From an uncultured Clostridia bacterium (GTDB lineage Bacteria > Bacillota > Clostridia > Oscillospirales > QAKW01), in NCBI GenBank assembly GCA_944387905.1, contig CALXGU010000001.1, forward strand, positions 1 to 33,043: DNA of 33,043 nt, written 5' to 3'. Each line of letters opens with the position of its first letter. Positions within the stretch are counted from its first letter, which is position 1. Below are positions 22,293-30,292 of this stretch, in pieces. The notes under the pieces were generated by a model. It was not told where the DNA came from. It worked only from the letters and a program-made list of their open reading frames with translations, and ran no database searches. The translations under genes and the position numbers were made by a program.

Positions 22293-24689
22293 ATGGCTGA
22301 CAAAAAAACAAAAAAGAAATCTGAAACCACTGTAAAAAAACCGATCCGCAGAGAAGTCATGGACAATGTGCTGTCTGTCATATTTTTCTCGCTGACTCTT
22401 TTGCTGTTGCTGTCGGTATACCATAATTTTCTTGCGGGCTTCGGAGCGCTTCTGCGCTCCGTGATGCGCGGTATATTCGGAAACGTTTCATATCTGCTGC
22501 CGGCGTTTACTCTGTGGCTGGGCATAGAGCTTGCAAGAGAGAGCAGACGCGTGCCTACGGTCACACGGCTGTGGACAGGCCTTGTGCTTGTCGTATCTCT
22601 GAGCGGAGTTTGCTATCTTTTTGAAAGCGGAGATTATTTCGGCAGCTTTTCTTTCTTTGAATTTTTCACAAAAGGCATACCGGACATGGTCAACCGCGCA
22701 GGCGGGATAGCCGGCGGTATCATCGCGTATCCGCTGATATGCCTGCTTACGAAAATCGGCTTTGCCATTATATTTATAACGCTGGCTCTGATTTGTACTC
22801 TTACGTTTTTTGACGTAACGCTTTATCAAATATGGAAAAAAATATGCTCGGCGTTCAGAAAGCCCCAAAAAGATCCGCAGGAGCCTCAAACCGTCAAGCC
22901 GAAAATAGAAACGCGCAAACGCAAAAACAAAATAGATATCTTTGTTGATGAGCAGGCAGACTGCACCGATCAGACCGAATACACCGAACAGAAAGACACG
23001 CAGACTGATCAGATATTTGTAAACGTCGACGATACAGACATGTCGGACGGTAAGCCTATACCGTTTTTTGTACATGACGATCTGAACCGGGACGAGTACA
23101 TAACCACAGCCGATATGGCTGTAAAAAACATCGCAAACAGCGGGGTTTTCGACGATACCGGCGCCAAACCGCCCAGGACCCGCAAATCCTATGCCGAACC
23201 GAGCGCACCTGAGACGGAGCCGGATTTCGGATATCAGTTTCCGCCCACGTCTCTGCTTGAGACGCCGCGGCAGACAGCCGGAATCTCCAAAACCGAACTG
23301 GATCAGACAGAGCAGAAGCTTATTCAGACTCTGCGGGATTTCGGTATAGACGCGACAATGGTCGGAGCGTCAGTCGGACCGATAGTCACTCGCTATGAAA
23401 TAGCTCCCAGCAAAGGTGTGCGCGTCTCCAAAATAACATCACTGTCCGACGATATTGCTCTGTCGCTTGCCGCTACCGCCATCAGGATCGAGGCGCCGAT
23501 ACCCGGCAAGGCCGCGGTAGGCATTGAGATACCCAACAAAAAGAAAAGCACTGTTTTTATAAAAGAACTGCTGGATTCCTCGGAATTCCTAAATTCCGAC
23601 AATCCTCTGACTGTTGCCCTGGGCAAGGATATCTCGGGCAATTTTGTGTTCGGGGATCTGTCCGACATGCCGCATCTTCTTGTCGCCGGCGCGACAGGCT
23701 CGGGCAAGTCGGTATGCATAAACGCAATACTGATTTCACTGCTGTACAAGGCATCCCCCGAGCAGCTGAAGCTTATACTTATCGATCCCAAGGTGGTTGA
23801 GCTGGAGGTCTACAATAAAATACCCCATCTCATTGTTCCCGTAGTCTCAAACCCAAAAAAGGCGGCGGGAGCTCTGCAGTGGGCGGTAAATGAGATGGAA
23901 CGCAGATATAATCTGTTTTTCAATGTCAACGTACGCAACGTAAACGGGTACAATTCCTATGCCAGAAAGCACCCGGATAAATGCGAGGCCGTGCCGCAGA
24001 TAGTGATAGTCATAGACGAGCTGGCAGATCTTATGATGGTCTGTGCCAAAGAGGTGGAGGACTATATAGTGCGGCTGTGTCAGAAAGCACGTGCGGCGGG
24101 GATATATCTGATCATAGCCACACAGCGTCCGTCTGTAAATGTCGTAACGGGGCTTATAAAAGCAAATGTTCCCTCACGTATAGCGTTTGCCGTGACGTCT
24201 CAGATCGACTCTCGGGTCATACTGGACGGTTCGGGAGCGGAAAAACTTCTGGGTAAAGGCGATATGCTGTTTAAAGGACGTACTATGAACTCGGCGCGGC
24301 GTATCCAGTGCTGCTTTGTAAGCGACAGGGAAGTTGAGTCTGTTGTCGAATATATAAAACGAAACTGCGGAACTGCCGAATATGACCAGTTTGCAAATGA
24401 GGCAATGGAAAACTATACAAATAAAGAAAGCTCCTCCGCTTCGGAGCGCGACTCGGCAGAAGATGTGGACGATATGTTCTGGCAGGCGGTACAGTTTGTA
24501 ATAGAAAGCCAGAAGGCCTCGACCTCAGTCCTGCAGCGTAAATTTTCGCTGGGCTATGCGAGAGCTGCGCGTATTATTGATACCATGGAAGAAAAGGGGA
24601 TCATCGGTCCGTATGAAGGCGCAAAACCCAGACAGGTTTTGATGACAATGGCCGAATTCCAGGAAACGATGGTCAAAAGAGACGACTGA
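22293..24689 (+). CDS. ftsK: FtsK/SpoIIIE-type DNA translocase
   Basis: 798-residue septal DNA pump that clears or packages chromosome DNA at division or sporulation. The N-terminal ~175 residues hold about four membrane helices (FFSLTLLLLLSVYHNFL, YLLPAFTLWLGIEL, WTGLVLVVSLSGVCYLF, IGFAIIFITLALICTLTFF). A charged linker runs to about 330, followed by the alpha domain (LDQTEQKLIQTLRDFGIDATM). The motor has Walker A GATGSGKS at about 468-475, IDPKVVELEVYNKIPHL, Walker B IVIVIDELADLMM and IATQRPSVNVVTGLIKANVPSRIAF. The C-terminal winged-helix gamma domain (ASTSVLQRKFSLGYARAARIIDTMEEKGIIG) reads KOPS/SRS-type DNA signs. ATG follows AAGGATGG. Its stop overlaps the next ATG (TGATG), linking it to a two-component pair. 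FtsK and SpoIIIE cannot be separated by sequence alone. Confidence 0.95.
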   Translation: MADKKTKKKSETTVKKPIRREVMDNVLSVIFFSLTLLLLLSVYHNFLAGFGALLRSVMRGIFGNVSYLLPAFTLWLGIELARESRRVPTVTRLWTGLVLVVSLSGVCYLFESGDYFGSFSFFEFFTKGIPDMVNRAGGIAGGIIAYPLICLLTKIGFAIIFITLALICTLTFFDVTLYQIWKKICSAFRKPQKDPQEPQTVKPKIETRKRKNKIDIFVDEQADCTDQTEYTEQKDTQTDQIFVNVDDTDMSDGKPIPFFVHDDLNRDEYITTADMAVKNIANSGVFDDTGAKPPRTRKSYAEPSAPETEPDFGYQFPPTSLLETPRQTAGISKTELDQTEQKLIQTLRDFGIDATMVGASVGPIVTRYEIAPSKGVRVSKITSLSDDIALSLAATAIRIEAPIPGKAAVGIEIPNKKKSTVFIKELLDSSEFLNSDNPLTVALGKDISGNFVFGDLSDMPHLLVAGATGSGKSVCINAILISLLYKASPEQLKLILIDPKVVELEVYNKIPHLIVPVVSNPKKAAGALQWAVNEMERRYNLFFNVNVRNVNGYNSYARKHPDKCEAVPQIVIVIDELADLMMVCAKEVEDYIVRLCQKARAAGIYLIIATQRPSVNVVTGLIKANVPSRIAFAVTSQIDSRVILDGSGAEKLLGKGDMLFKGRTMNSARRIQCCFVSDREVESVVEYIKRNCGTAEYDQFANEAMENYTNKESSSASERDSAEDVDDMFWQAVQFVIESQKASTSVLQRKFSLGYARAARIIDTMEEKGIIGPYEGAKPRQVLMTMAEFQETMVKRDD

Positions 24690-25366
24690 TGAAAAAAATA
24701 TTTATTCTCGAAGACGATGAGAGCATATCATCCATAATAGAATTCAACCTGAAGGCGGCGGGATTTGAAACCGCGACGGAATTTGACGGTCAAACGGCTC
24801 TGGAACGAATAAAAGCCGAAAATCCGGATCTTTTGCTTTTAGATATCATGCTGCCGTCAATGTCGGGGTTTGAAGTGCTCAAAAAGCTGCGCGGATTTTC
24901 AGACATGCCGGTAATTATCCTGAGCGCTCTGGACAGCGAGGAGGATAAGCTGGAGGGTCTGTCGCTCATGGCGGACGACTATGTCACAAAACCGTTTTCA
25001 GTAAACGAACTTATAGCGCGTATAAAAGTCAATCTCTCACGCTGTGAAAGAAAACCGGTACAGCAGACGCTTTACACCGTAGGCGATATCACTGTAAACG
25101 CGGATAAGATGACGGTACTGAAAAACGGAAGCGAAATTTCCGTCAGTAAAAAAGAGTACGAGATACTTATGCTGCTTATAAACAACCGCGGCAAGGTGGT
25201 GTCGCGCGAGGAGATACTGGAAAAAGTCTGGGGCTATAACGGATATCTGGGCGATCTGCATACAGTCGACGTCGCTATCGGCAGACTGCGCGCCAAGGTG
25301 GAGACTGTGCCGTCTGAGCCCTCTGTTATTCTGAGCCGCAGAGGCGCGGGCTATTTTGTGATATGA
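24689..25366 (+). CDS. OmpR/PhoB-family response regulator
   Basis: 225 residues. The receiver domain has the acidic pair D9/D10 (LEDDES), the phospho-acceptor D52 (LLLLDIMLPSMSG), the switch Ser79 (ILSA) and K101 (VTKPFS). The C-terminal winged helix (about 128-225) contains SVSKKEYEILMLLINNRGKVVSREEILEKVWG and HTVDVAIGRLRAKVE with the closing RGAGYFVI, all typical of DNA-binding OmpR types. It starts within the ftsK stop and overlaps the histidine kinase gene by 4 bases, so it is the middle of a translationally coupled operon and is almost certainly the partner of that kinase. Target genes are unknown; the sequence resembles PhoP/WalR-like regulators of the envelope. Confidence 0.95.
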   Translation: MKKIFILEDDESISSIIEFNLKAAGFETATEFDGQTALERIKAENPDLLLLDIMLPSMSGFEVLKKLRGFSDMPVIILSALDSEEDKLEGLSLMADDYVTKPFSVNELIARIKVNLSRCERKPVQQTLYTVGDITVNADKMTVLKNGSEISVSKKEYEILMLLINNRGKVVSREEILEKVWGYNGYLGDLHTVDVAIGRLRAKVETVPSEPSVILSRRGAGYFVI

Positions 25367-26754
25367 AAAAAATAAGTACAAAACTTAATCTTGCTATGCT
25401 GCTCGTGTCTTTTTCCGTTCTGGCATTTGTGGGAGCGGCGCTCATTTTTAATATCGTTCTCGGTTATTACCGAGATTTTGAAAACGCGATGACGCTCGTA
25501 TTTCAAAGCGAGAGATTTTACGATATCTGCCGCGATTTTGACGGGGATATACAGCCTGTCATAGATTATCTTGACGCGTCTGAAAACGTTTTGTGCCAAA
25601 ACTCTGAAAAAAATTATTATATCCTGAAGGACGGAAACATTATCAAAAGCTCGCATACCGGCGGTATCCTGAAAATGACCGATAACCTGAAACAGGTGCT
25701 GCAGGGCGGATACAGCTCTGACAGGGATATCACGTCTGACGCGCTTGATTTTGCTTTCAATATCGGAGACGGCTATACGGTATATGTCACGGATACGCGC
25801 CGTGAGCTGTTTTCACAGATACAGGATATCGCGCTGCTGTTTGCGCAGGCGCTGCTGTTGGGATTTGCTCTTGCCGCCGCGCTCGGATATATCATTTCAA
25901 AGCGGCTGACCGCATCTATAAAAAAACTGGAAAAAGGCGCAATGGATATGTCCCGCGGAAACTTTTCAGCCGTCGATATCAAAAGCCGGGACGAAATAGG
26001 CAATCTGTGCAGAGTGTTCAATGAGATGGGCAGTCAGATACAAAACGATTTTGATGAGTTTGAAAAAGCTGAGGCCGCTCAGCGCGAGTTTGTGGCAAAC
26101 GTATCACATGAGCTCAAGACTCCTCTTACTGTTATAAAAAGCTACAGTCAGACACTTCAAAAGATAAAGACAGACGAGACAACCCGAAATAAATTTTTGT
26201 CAACAATAGACAGTGAGACTGACCGCATGACGCATATCGTAAACCAGCTTCTGCATCTGTCAAAGCTCGAACAGCAGCCGGCAGTCAATGAAAATGTGGA
26301 TCTTTTTGAGCTGTGCTCCGATATAGCCGGCTCTCTCAGGATAGAGAGCGACAAAAAAGGCCTTTTTGTATATATAACAGGACAGTGCACCGTATATTCG
26401 GACAGGGAACTCATAAAGACAATAATATATAACCTTTTGTCAAACGCGATAAAATACAGCCGGCCCGGCGGAGACATAAACATAGTCGTAAAAGATACGC
26501 CTTTTGCGCAGGTGAGCGTAAAAGACAACGGCTGCGGAATATCGACTGAAGATATTCAGCATATCTTTGAGAGGTTTTACCGCGCCGACAAGGCTCGAAG
26601 CAGAAATACAGGCGGCACCGGACTGGGTCTTGCAATAGCCAAGCAGAGCGCCGATATGATAAATGCCAGGCTTACTGTCGATTCTGTACCGGGCAAGTAT
26701 TCGGAATTTACTCTTACATTCAACAGCGGGAGAAATAATACAACCGATGGATAA
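25363..26754 (+). CDS. Sensor histidine kinase
   Basis: 463 residues. Two membrane helices (about 12-35 and 155-178) enclose an external sensor domain of about 115 residues with no recognised fold. A HAMP segment (ASIKKLEKGAMDMSRGNFSAVDIKSRDEIGNL) leads to the dimerisation motif FVANVSHELKTPLTVIKSYSQTL with phospho-acceptor His249. The ATPase domain has NLLSNAIKYS (N box), VKDNGCGIS (G1), FERFYRADKAR (F box) and TGGTGLGLAIAK (G2). All catalytic parts are intact. The ATG overlaps the regulator stop (ATGA). The genes downstream and upstream suggest envelope or division context, but the signal cannot be predicted. Confidence 0.95.
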   Translation: MKKISTKLNLAMLLVSFSVLAFVGAALIFNIVLGYYRDFENAMTLVFQSERFYDICRDFDGDIQPVIDYLDASENVLCQNSEKNYYILKDGNIIKSSHTGGILKMTDNLKQVLQGGYSSDRDITSDALDFAFNIGDGYTVYVTDTRRELFSQIQDIALLFAQALLLGFALAAALGYIISKRLTASIKKLEKGAMDMSRGNFSAVDIKSRDEIGNLCRVFNEMGSQIQNDFDEFEKAEAAQREFVANVSHELKTPLTVIKSYSQTLQKIKTDETTRNKFLSTIDSETDRMTHIVNQLLHLSKLEQQPAVNENVDLFELCSDIAGSLRIESDKKGLFVYITGQCTVYSDRELIKTIIYNLLSNAIKYSRPGGDINIVVKDTPFAQVSVKDNGCGISTEDIQHIFERFYRADKARSRNTGGTGLGLAIAKQSADMINARLTVDSVPGKYSEFTLTFNSGRNNTTDG

Positions 26755-27220
26755 AAATATAACCTGCTTTTTTACGGGTCACAGAAACATACCGCATAAC
26801 AAAATCGAAAGAATAACCGCACAGGTCGAACGCGCTGTAAGAGTGCTGTACAGCCGAGGCTACAGAAGCTTTATCTGCGGCGGCGCTGTAGGCTTTGATC
26901 AGCTGTGCGCCGAGCTGATACTGCGCCTTAAATCCGAACTCAAAGATATTGAACTGCGCCTGATCCTGCCATGTCTGGATCAGGATAAATTCTTTACCGA
27001 AAAACAAAAGGAAAGCTACAGGAAAATACGCGCAGCCGCTGACAAGATCGACGTTCTGTATGAAAATTATACCCGCTCCTGCATGCTTGAACGCAACCGC
27101 AGAATGGCTGATGAAAGCTCGGTTTGCGTGGCATACTGTATAAAAGCTACGGGCGGCTCCGCCTATACGATCAGATACGCCGCAAAAAAACATATACTCA
27201 CATACCGGGTAGGACTGTGA
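26747..27220 (+). CDS. DUF1273/YpsA-like SLOG-fold protein
   Basis: 157 residues from the ATG at 26747, which overlaps the kinase gene by 8 bases; an in-frame extension to 26663 lies wholly inside the kinase gene. The N-terminal CFFTGHRNIP and the following FICGGAVGFDQLCAELIL motif are the nucleotide-binding signature of the DUF1273/YpsA subgroup of SLOG Rossmann-like proteins. Later parts are LRLILPCLDQDKFF, SCMLERNRRMADESS and a GGSAYTIRYAAKK ending. SLOG proteins bind nucleotides or nucleotide-derived ligands, and YpsA affects cell division in Bacillus and Staphylococcus. That role would fit its place after an ftsK-type gene, but this is inference. A 14-bp-stem hairpin follows the gene. 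Confidence 0.88.
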   Translation: MDKNITCFFTGHRNIPHNKIERITAQVERAVRVLYSRGYRSFICGGAVGFDQLCAELILRLKSELKDIELRLILPCLDQDKFFTEKQKESYRKIRAAADKIDVLYENYTRSCMLERNRRMADESSVCVAYCIKATGGSAYTIRYAAKKHILTYRVGL

Positions 27221-27262
27221 CCGGTATTTTTGCCGGTTTCGGTACTCTGTGATTATATTCAG

Positions 27263-27298
27263 CTGAGACAAAAATCGATATGTTGATTTTTGTCTCAG
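27263..27298 (+). terminator. Terminator of the ftsK-SLOG operon
   Basis: Perfect 14-bp stem (CTGAGACAAAAATC and its complement) with an 8-base loop, followed by TTTGTTGT. The right arm overlaps the -35 box of the guaA promoter, so readthrough folding and guaA initiation share DNA. Confidence 0.75.
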
Positions 27299-27311
27299 TT
27301 TGTTGTATAAT
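27283..27311 (+). promoter_or_regulatory. Promoter of the GMP synthase gene
   Basis: -35 TTGATT (27283-27288), 17-base spacer, -10 TATAAT (27306-27311). The leader of about 45 bases ends in GGAGGATAAAAA before the ATG. I see no purine-riboswitch core in this short leader. Confidence 0.8.
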
Positions 27312-27364
27312 TTATGTTGTTACAGTATTTAAGATAAATTTATATTGAGTTTGGAGGATAAAAA

Positions 27365-28345
27365 ATGGACAGCAACAAACGCCCTGAAAATATGGCAAGA
27401 ATAGACAGCATAGAGCTTGCTCAAAAGTTTATTTCGGAACAGACAGAACAGCTTTGCAATCAGGTCAAGGATAAAAAGGTTTTGCTCGCTCTGTCGGGAG
27501 GAGTTGACTCCTCCGTCGTGGCCGCACTGCTTATAAAAGCGATAGGCAAACAACTTGTATGCGTACATGTCAACCACGGTCTGCTCAGACAAGACGAGCC
27601 GGAACAGGTGATACGCGTTTTCAGGGATCAGATGGATGCCAACCTTATATATGTCGACGCCGTGGACCGATTTTTGAATAAGCTGGCAGGCGTGTCCGAT
27701 CCGGAACAGAAACGCAAGATAATAGGCGCTGAGTTTATCCGTGTATTTGAGGAAGAGGCAAGAAAGCTTGAGGGAATAGAGTTTCTTGCCCAGGGTACGA
27801 TATATCCGGATATACTTGAAAGCGACGGCGTAAAAGCGCATCATAATGTGGGAGGTCTGCCGGACGATCTGAAATTCAGTCTTGTCGAGCCGTTAAAGCT
27901 GTTGTTTAAAGATGAGGTACGGGTTGTAGGCAAGGCTTTAGGTCTTCCTGATTCTATGGTATACCGTCAGCCGTTCCCCGGTCCCGGACTGGGTGTGAGA
28001 TGTCTGGGCGCGATTACCAGAGACCGCCTTGAAGCAGTCCGCAAGTCTGACGCTATACTGCGAAAGGAGTTTGCGAAAAACGGTCTGGAAGGAAAAGTTT
28101 GGCAGTATTTTACCGTAGTGCCGGATTTTAAGTCTGTAGGTGTCAAAGACGGAAAACGCACATTCGCATATCCGGTCATAATACGCGCGGTCAATACTGT
28201 TGATGCCATGACCGCAACGGTTGAAAATATACCTTTTGATCTTCTCATGCATATTACAAACAGGATAACCTCTGAGGTGGAAAACGTCAACAGAGTCATG
28301 TATGATCTGACGCCTAAGCCCTGCGCCACTATAGAGTGGGAATAA
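27365..28345 (+). CDS. guaA: GMP synthase ATP-pyrophosphatase subunit (no glutaminase domain)
   Basis: Aminates XMP to GMP with ATP. The 326-residue protein covers only the N-type ATP pyrophosphatase (SGGVDSS, 44-50) and the C-terminal dimerisation domain. Family motifs VHVNHGLLR, GTIYPDILES, KAHHNVGGLP, LVEPLKLLFKDEVR, RQPFPGPGLGVRCLG and the invariant ending KPCATIEWE are all intact. Usual bacterial GuaA is about 510-525 residues with a glutamine amidotransferase domain in front; that domain is absent, and upstream of the ATG (ribosome site TTGGAGGAT) lies a promoter, not coding sequence. It must use a separate GATase subunit, as in archaea, or free ammonia; no such gene is in the window. 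Its 3' end is the insertion point of the 28334-30549 element. Confidence 0.95.
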   Translation: MDSNKRPENMARIDSIELAQKFISEQTEQLCNQVKDKKVLLALSGGVDSSVVAALLIKAIGKQLVCVHVNHGLLRQDEPEQVIRVFRDQMDANLIYVDAVDRFLNKLAGVSDPEQKRKIIGAEFIRVFEEEARKLEGIEFLAQGTIYPDILESDGVKAHHNVGGLPDDLKFSLVEPLKLLFKDEVRVVGKALGLPDSMVYRQPFPGPGLGVRCLGAITRDRLEAVRKSDAILRKEFAKNGLEGKVWQYFTVVPDFKSVGVKDGKRTFAYPVIIRAVNTVDAMTATVENIPFDLLMHITNRITSEVENVNRVMYDLTPKPCATIEWE

Positions 28346-28346
28346 A
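28334..28346 (+). other. Left attachment-site copy at the guaA 3' end
   Basis: GAGTGGGAATAAA, the last codons of guaA (Glu-Trp-Glu-stop) plus one base. The same 13 bases recur at 30537-30549 in direct orientation. The 3' end of guaA is a known integration hotspot for tyrosine-integrase islands. Confidence 0.75.
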
Positions 28347-28403
28347 TTGAAAAAGTCTGAAAACCCAGTAATAATGCGGGTTTGCGGCGTTCGAGCAAGT
28401 CTT

Positions 28404-28422
28404 TTGATAACAAATTGATAAC
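28404..28422 (+). repeat. Left pair of TTGATAAC repeats, candidate integrase arm site
   Basis: TTGATAAC at 28404-28411 and 28415-28422 (11-base period), 57 bases inside the left att copy. An almost identical pair lies near the right end. Confidence 0.5.
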
Positions 28423-28501
28423 AGTTGCATAAGAGCCATTATTCTTGTAATCCAGTGGTTTTATGGTTAGAGAATGATTGACAGGCGGTTGTGTAACAAA
28501 G

Positions 28502-28635
28502 CGTTCAGAGCCATACTCGGAAATATTGCATATTTCCTCGTTGTGGCGTATCCGCCAAATGAATGTATGCAAATATATGTTTATGAGTGCAAGCACTCAA
28601 CACATATATTCGCAACATTCGCTTGGCTCTGAACG
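28502..28635. repeat. 134-bp cloverleaf-like palindromic element
   Basis: Closed by a perfect 12-bp inverted repeat (CGTTCAGAGCCA at 28502-28513, complement at 28624-28635). Inside are three successive hairpins: GGAAATA/TATTTCC (28519-28537), TGGCG/CGCCA (28544-28557) and a long compound arm with GAATGT/ACATTC, AATATATGT/ACATATATT and GAGTGC/GCACTC stems (28561-28620). It is not a tRNA and has no ORF. It could be a non-autonomous palindromic element or a structured RNA. Confidence 0.7.
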
Positions 28636-28652
28636 AATCCATATTATAAACT

Positions 28653-28693
28653 AAGCCCTTAGCTGTGAGTATGAAACTCATGGCTAAGGGCTT
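28653..28693 (+). terminator. Strong hairpin terminator
   Basis: An 11-bp stem, AAGCCCTTAGC with its complement, continuing into an inner stem, then TTTTTG on the plus strand. It would end plus-strand readthrough from guaA and can also act on the minus-strand gene ending at 28704. Confidence 0.8.
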
Positions 28694-28703
28694 TTTGTCG
28701 TCT

Positions 28704-29009
28704 TTATTTATCTGGTTTGAGTTGATCTTTGAACATTTCAACTAAAGCGTCACTAAGTTCCTGTGATGGCACTTTCGCCCATCTCTGTGTGGTATCGAAC
28801 TTTGGATAGTGGTAACGCCAGTTATCGTATTCTTCTTTACTGATTTCTTCGGAAGATAACTTGTCCGCCTGTTCTTTCCAAGCGTAGAGCATTTTCAGTA
28901 GTTCGTGAGCGTCTTTTCCTTTGTCCTTGCTGACTTTCAGGCAGACTTCTCCGTCTGCTTCGCTGACAGTCAGACCGTATAAATCTTCAAGGGTAAACAA
29001 AGTGTGCAT
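28704..29009 (-). CDS. Hypothetical protein, possibly 5'-truncated, of mobile-element type
   Basis: 101 residues, acidic/basic and hydrophilic, with no membrane helix. Notable segments are MHTLFTLEDLYGL, GKDAHELLKMLYAWKEQADKL and a Trp/Tyr/His-rich C-terminus (YDNWRYHYPKFDTTQRWAKVPSQELSDAL split over two helices). I do not recognise the family with confidence. No ribosome site is visible before the ATG, and the start lies exactly where the opposite-strand TnpV similarity begins, so this may be the C-terminal part of a longer protein cut at a rearrangement. A hairpin terminator lies just beyond its stop. Confidence 0.5.
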   Translation of the reverse strand: MHTLFTLEDLYGLTVSEADGEVCLKVSKDKGKDAHELLKMLYAWKEQADKLSSEEISKEEYDNWRYHYPKFDTTQRWAKVPSQELSDALVEMFKDQLKPDK

Positions 29010-29238
29010 CAGTCCGATATATCTGAATCTGCTTACAAGTGGAAGGTTGAAAGATTATTTAGTGGATATAGAAGAACAGGCACAGGAACGCTTTGAAAGG
29101 ATTGTAGAGCAGATGAAACCGGCACATGGGATTACAGAACAGTTAAAGGAAGAAAATCAGATGGAATGGGTAGCGAGAATGAACAATATACAATCGTGTG
29201 CAAGGGAGATTGTGGATAAAGAAATGATTTATCAATAA
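29009..29238 (+). pseudogene. TnpV-like transposon protein, 5'-truncated
   Basis: The frame reads LLTSGRLKDYLVDIEEQAQERFERIVEQM, then GITEQLKEENQMEWVARMNNIQSCAREIVDKEMIYQ, which matches the C-terminal half of TnpV proteins carried by Tn4451/Tn4453-type clostridial transposons. The N-terminal half (the expected conserved Tyr/Leu-rich start) is missing. The frame upstream of about 29010 is the antisense of the neighbouring gene and is not TnpV-like. No start codon with a ribosome site is visible. A terminator hairpin (29256-29282) follows. It marks the region as former mobile DNA. Confidence 0.65.
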
Positions 29239-29255
29239 GGAAAGTGATATGGTGG

Positions 29256-29282
29256 AAAGCAAGTCTGAAAATAGCTTGCTTT
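29256..29282 (+). terminator. Terminator after the tnpV remnant
   Basis: AAAGCAAG/CTTGCTTT stem with an 11-base loop, ending in a T run (29280-29284), 18 bases after the tnpV stop. Confidence 0.75.
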
Positions 29283-29286
29283 TTAC

Positions 29287-29316
29287 TTTACAATGTAGGT
29301 GGCTGACGTATATAAT
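29287..29316 (+). promoter_or_regulatory. Promoter of the YitT-family gene
   Basis: -35 TTTACA (29287-29292), 18-base spacer, -10 TATAAT (29311-29316), upstream of the ribosome site GGAGGAAG at about 29355. Confidence 0.6.
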
Positions 29317-29364
29317 TACGATAAAGAGATAAATCTGAATTTGACAATACATTTGGAGGAAGTT

Positions 29365-30234
29365 ATGTATCAAGGAAAACTACGAATTACAAATATTTTA
29401 ATGCTTACACTGGCAGGTATTGTAAATGCTTTTGGTATCACTATTTTTTTAATGCCTGTAAATCTATATGATAGTGGCATTTCCGGAACGTCAATGCTCT
29501 TAGACAAATTAACACCGCAGTGTTTGACGCTGTCCATTTTCCTTGTTGTACTGAATATCCCTTTGTTTTTGTTTGGGTTAAAAAAGCAAGGATGGGTATT
29601 TACGGTATATGCTATCTATGCAGTTTGCATTTACTCCGTATGTGCTTGGTTAATAACTGATGTGCTTCCGATTGATGTAAGCTTCGCCTCTCCGTTAGCT
29701 GGAACGGATTTGCTTCTTTGTGCTCTGTTTGGGGGTGTAATTTCTGGTGTTGGAAGTGGTATAGCAATTCGTTATGGCGGAGCCATGGATGGTATCGAAG
29801 TAATGGCAGTGATTTTTGCAAAACGTCTTGGTATTACAGTAGGTACTTTTGTAATGATATACAATGTGTTACTTTATGTTGTGTGCGGTGTAGTGCTTAA
29901 CAGTTGGATTTTGCCACTATATTCCATTGTTACGTATGCAGCAGCATTAAAAACTATTGATTTTATTGTGGATGGTCTTGATAGGGCAAAATGTGCAGTT
30001 ATTATTACGGAACATCCACAAGAGATTTGTGAGAAACTATGTGAAATGTTTGGAAGCGGTATCACCTATTTGGAGGCAAAAGGCGGCTATTCCAACAAAG
30101 AAAAATCTATGATTTATTTTGTTGTCAATCGTTATCAGATTGTAAGATTGAAAGAAACCGTGCATGATATTGACCCTCTTGCGTATATAACAATTAGCGA
30201 AGTTGCAGATGTATTTCCAAGTAATAACAAGTAA
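29365..30234 (+). CDS. YitT-family membrane protein with DUF2179 domain
   Basis: 289 residues from the ATG at 29365, seven bases after GGAGG; the frame runs upstream to 29299, but that would overlap the promoter. About five to six membrane helices form the YitT domain (ILMLTLAGIVNAFGITIFLMP, LSIFLVVLNIPLFLFGL, WVFTVYAIYAVCIYSVCAWL, LLLCALFGGVISGVGSGIAIRYGGAMDG, GTFVMIYNVLLYVVCGVVL), including the conserved RYGGAMDGIEV motif. A soluble C-terminal DUF2179 domain follows (CAVIITEHPQEICEKL, GITYLEAKGGYSNKEKSMIYFVV, DPLAYITISEVADVFPS). Function of the family is unclear; transport is suspected. It is the only apparently intact gene in the element and so its likely cargo. Confidence 0.9.
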   Translation: MYQGKLRITNILMLTLAGIVNAFGITIFLMPVNLYDSGISGTSMLLDKLTPQCLTLSIFLVVLNIPLFLFGLKKQGWVFTVYAIYAVCIYSVCAWLITDVLPIDVSFASPLAGTDLLLCALFGGVISGVGSGIAIRYGGAMDGIEVMAVIFAKRLGITVGTFVMIYNVLLYVVCGVVLNSWILPLYSIVTYAAALKTIDFIVDGLDRAKCAVIITEHPQEICEKLCEMFGSGITYLEAKGGYSNKEKSMIYFVVNRYQIVRLKETVHDIDPLAYITISEVADVFPSNNK

Positions 30235-30292
30235 CTGAATAAAAAGTTGTTGCACACAGACAACTTTCAGTTTGTAGAGGAGAAGAGGGATA

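Noticed and set aside
27312..27364. Purine riboswitch before guaA
   Set aside because: The leader after the promoter is only about 45 bases and lacks the three-stem core.
27967..28596. 209-codon minus-strand ORF across the guaA end
   Set aside because: Antisense to guaA and extended through the att arm and palindrome; no ribosome site or recognisable domain.
28502..28635. Four-way junction considered as a tRNA
   Set aside because: Length and arm sizes are wrong and there is no T-loop or CCA-adjacent acceptor sequence.
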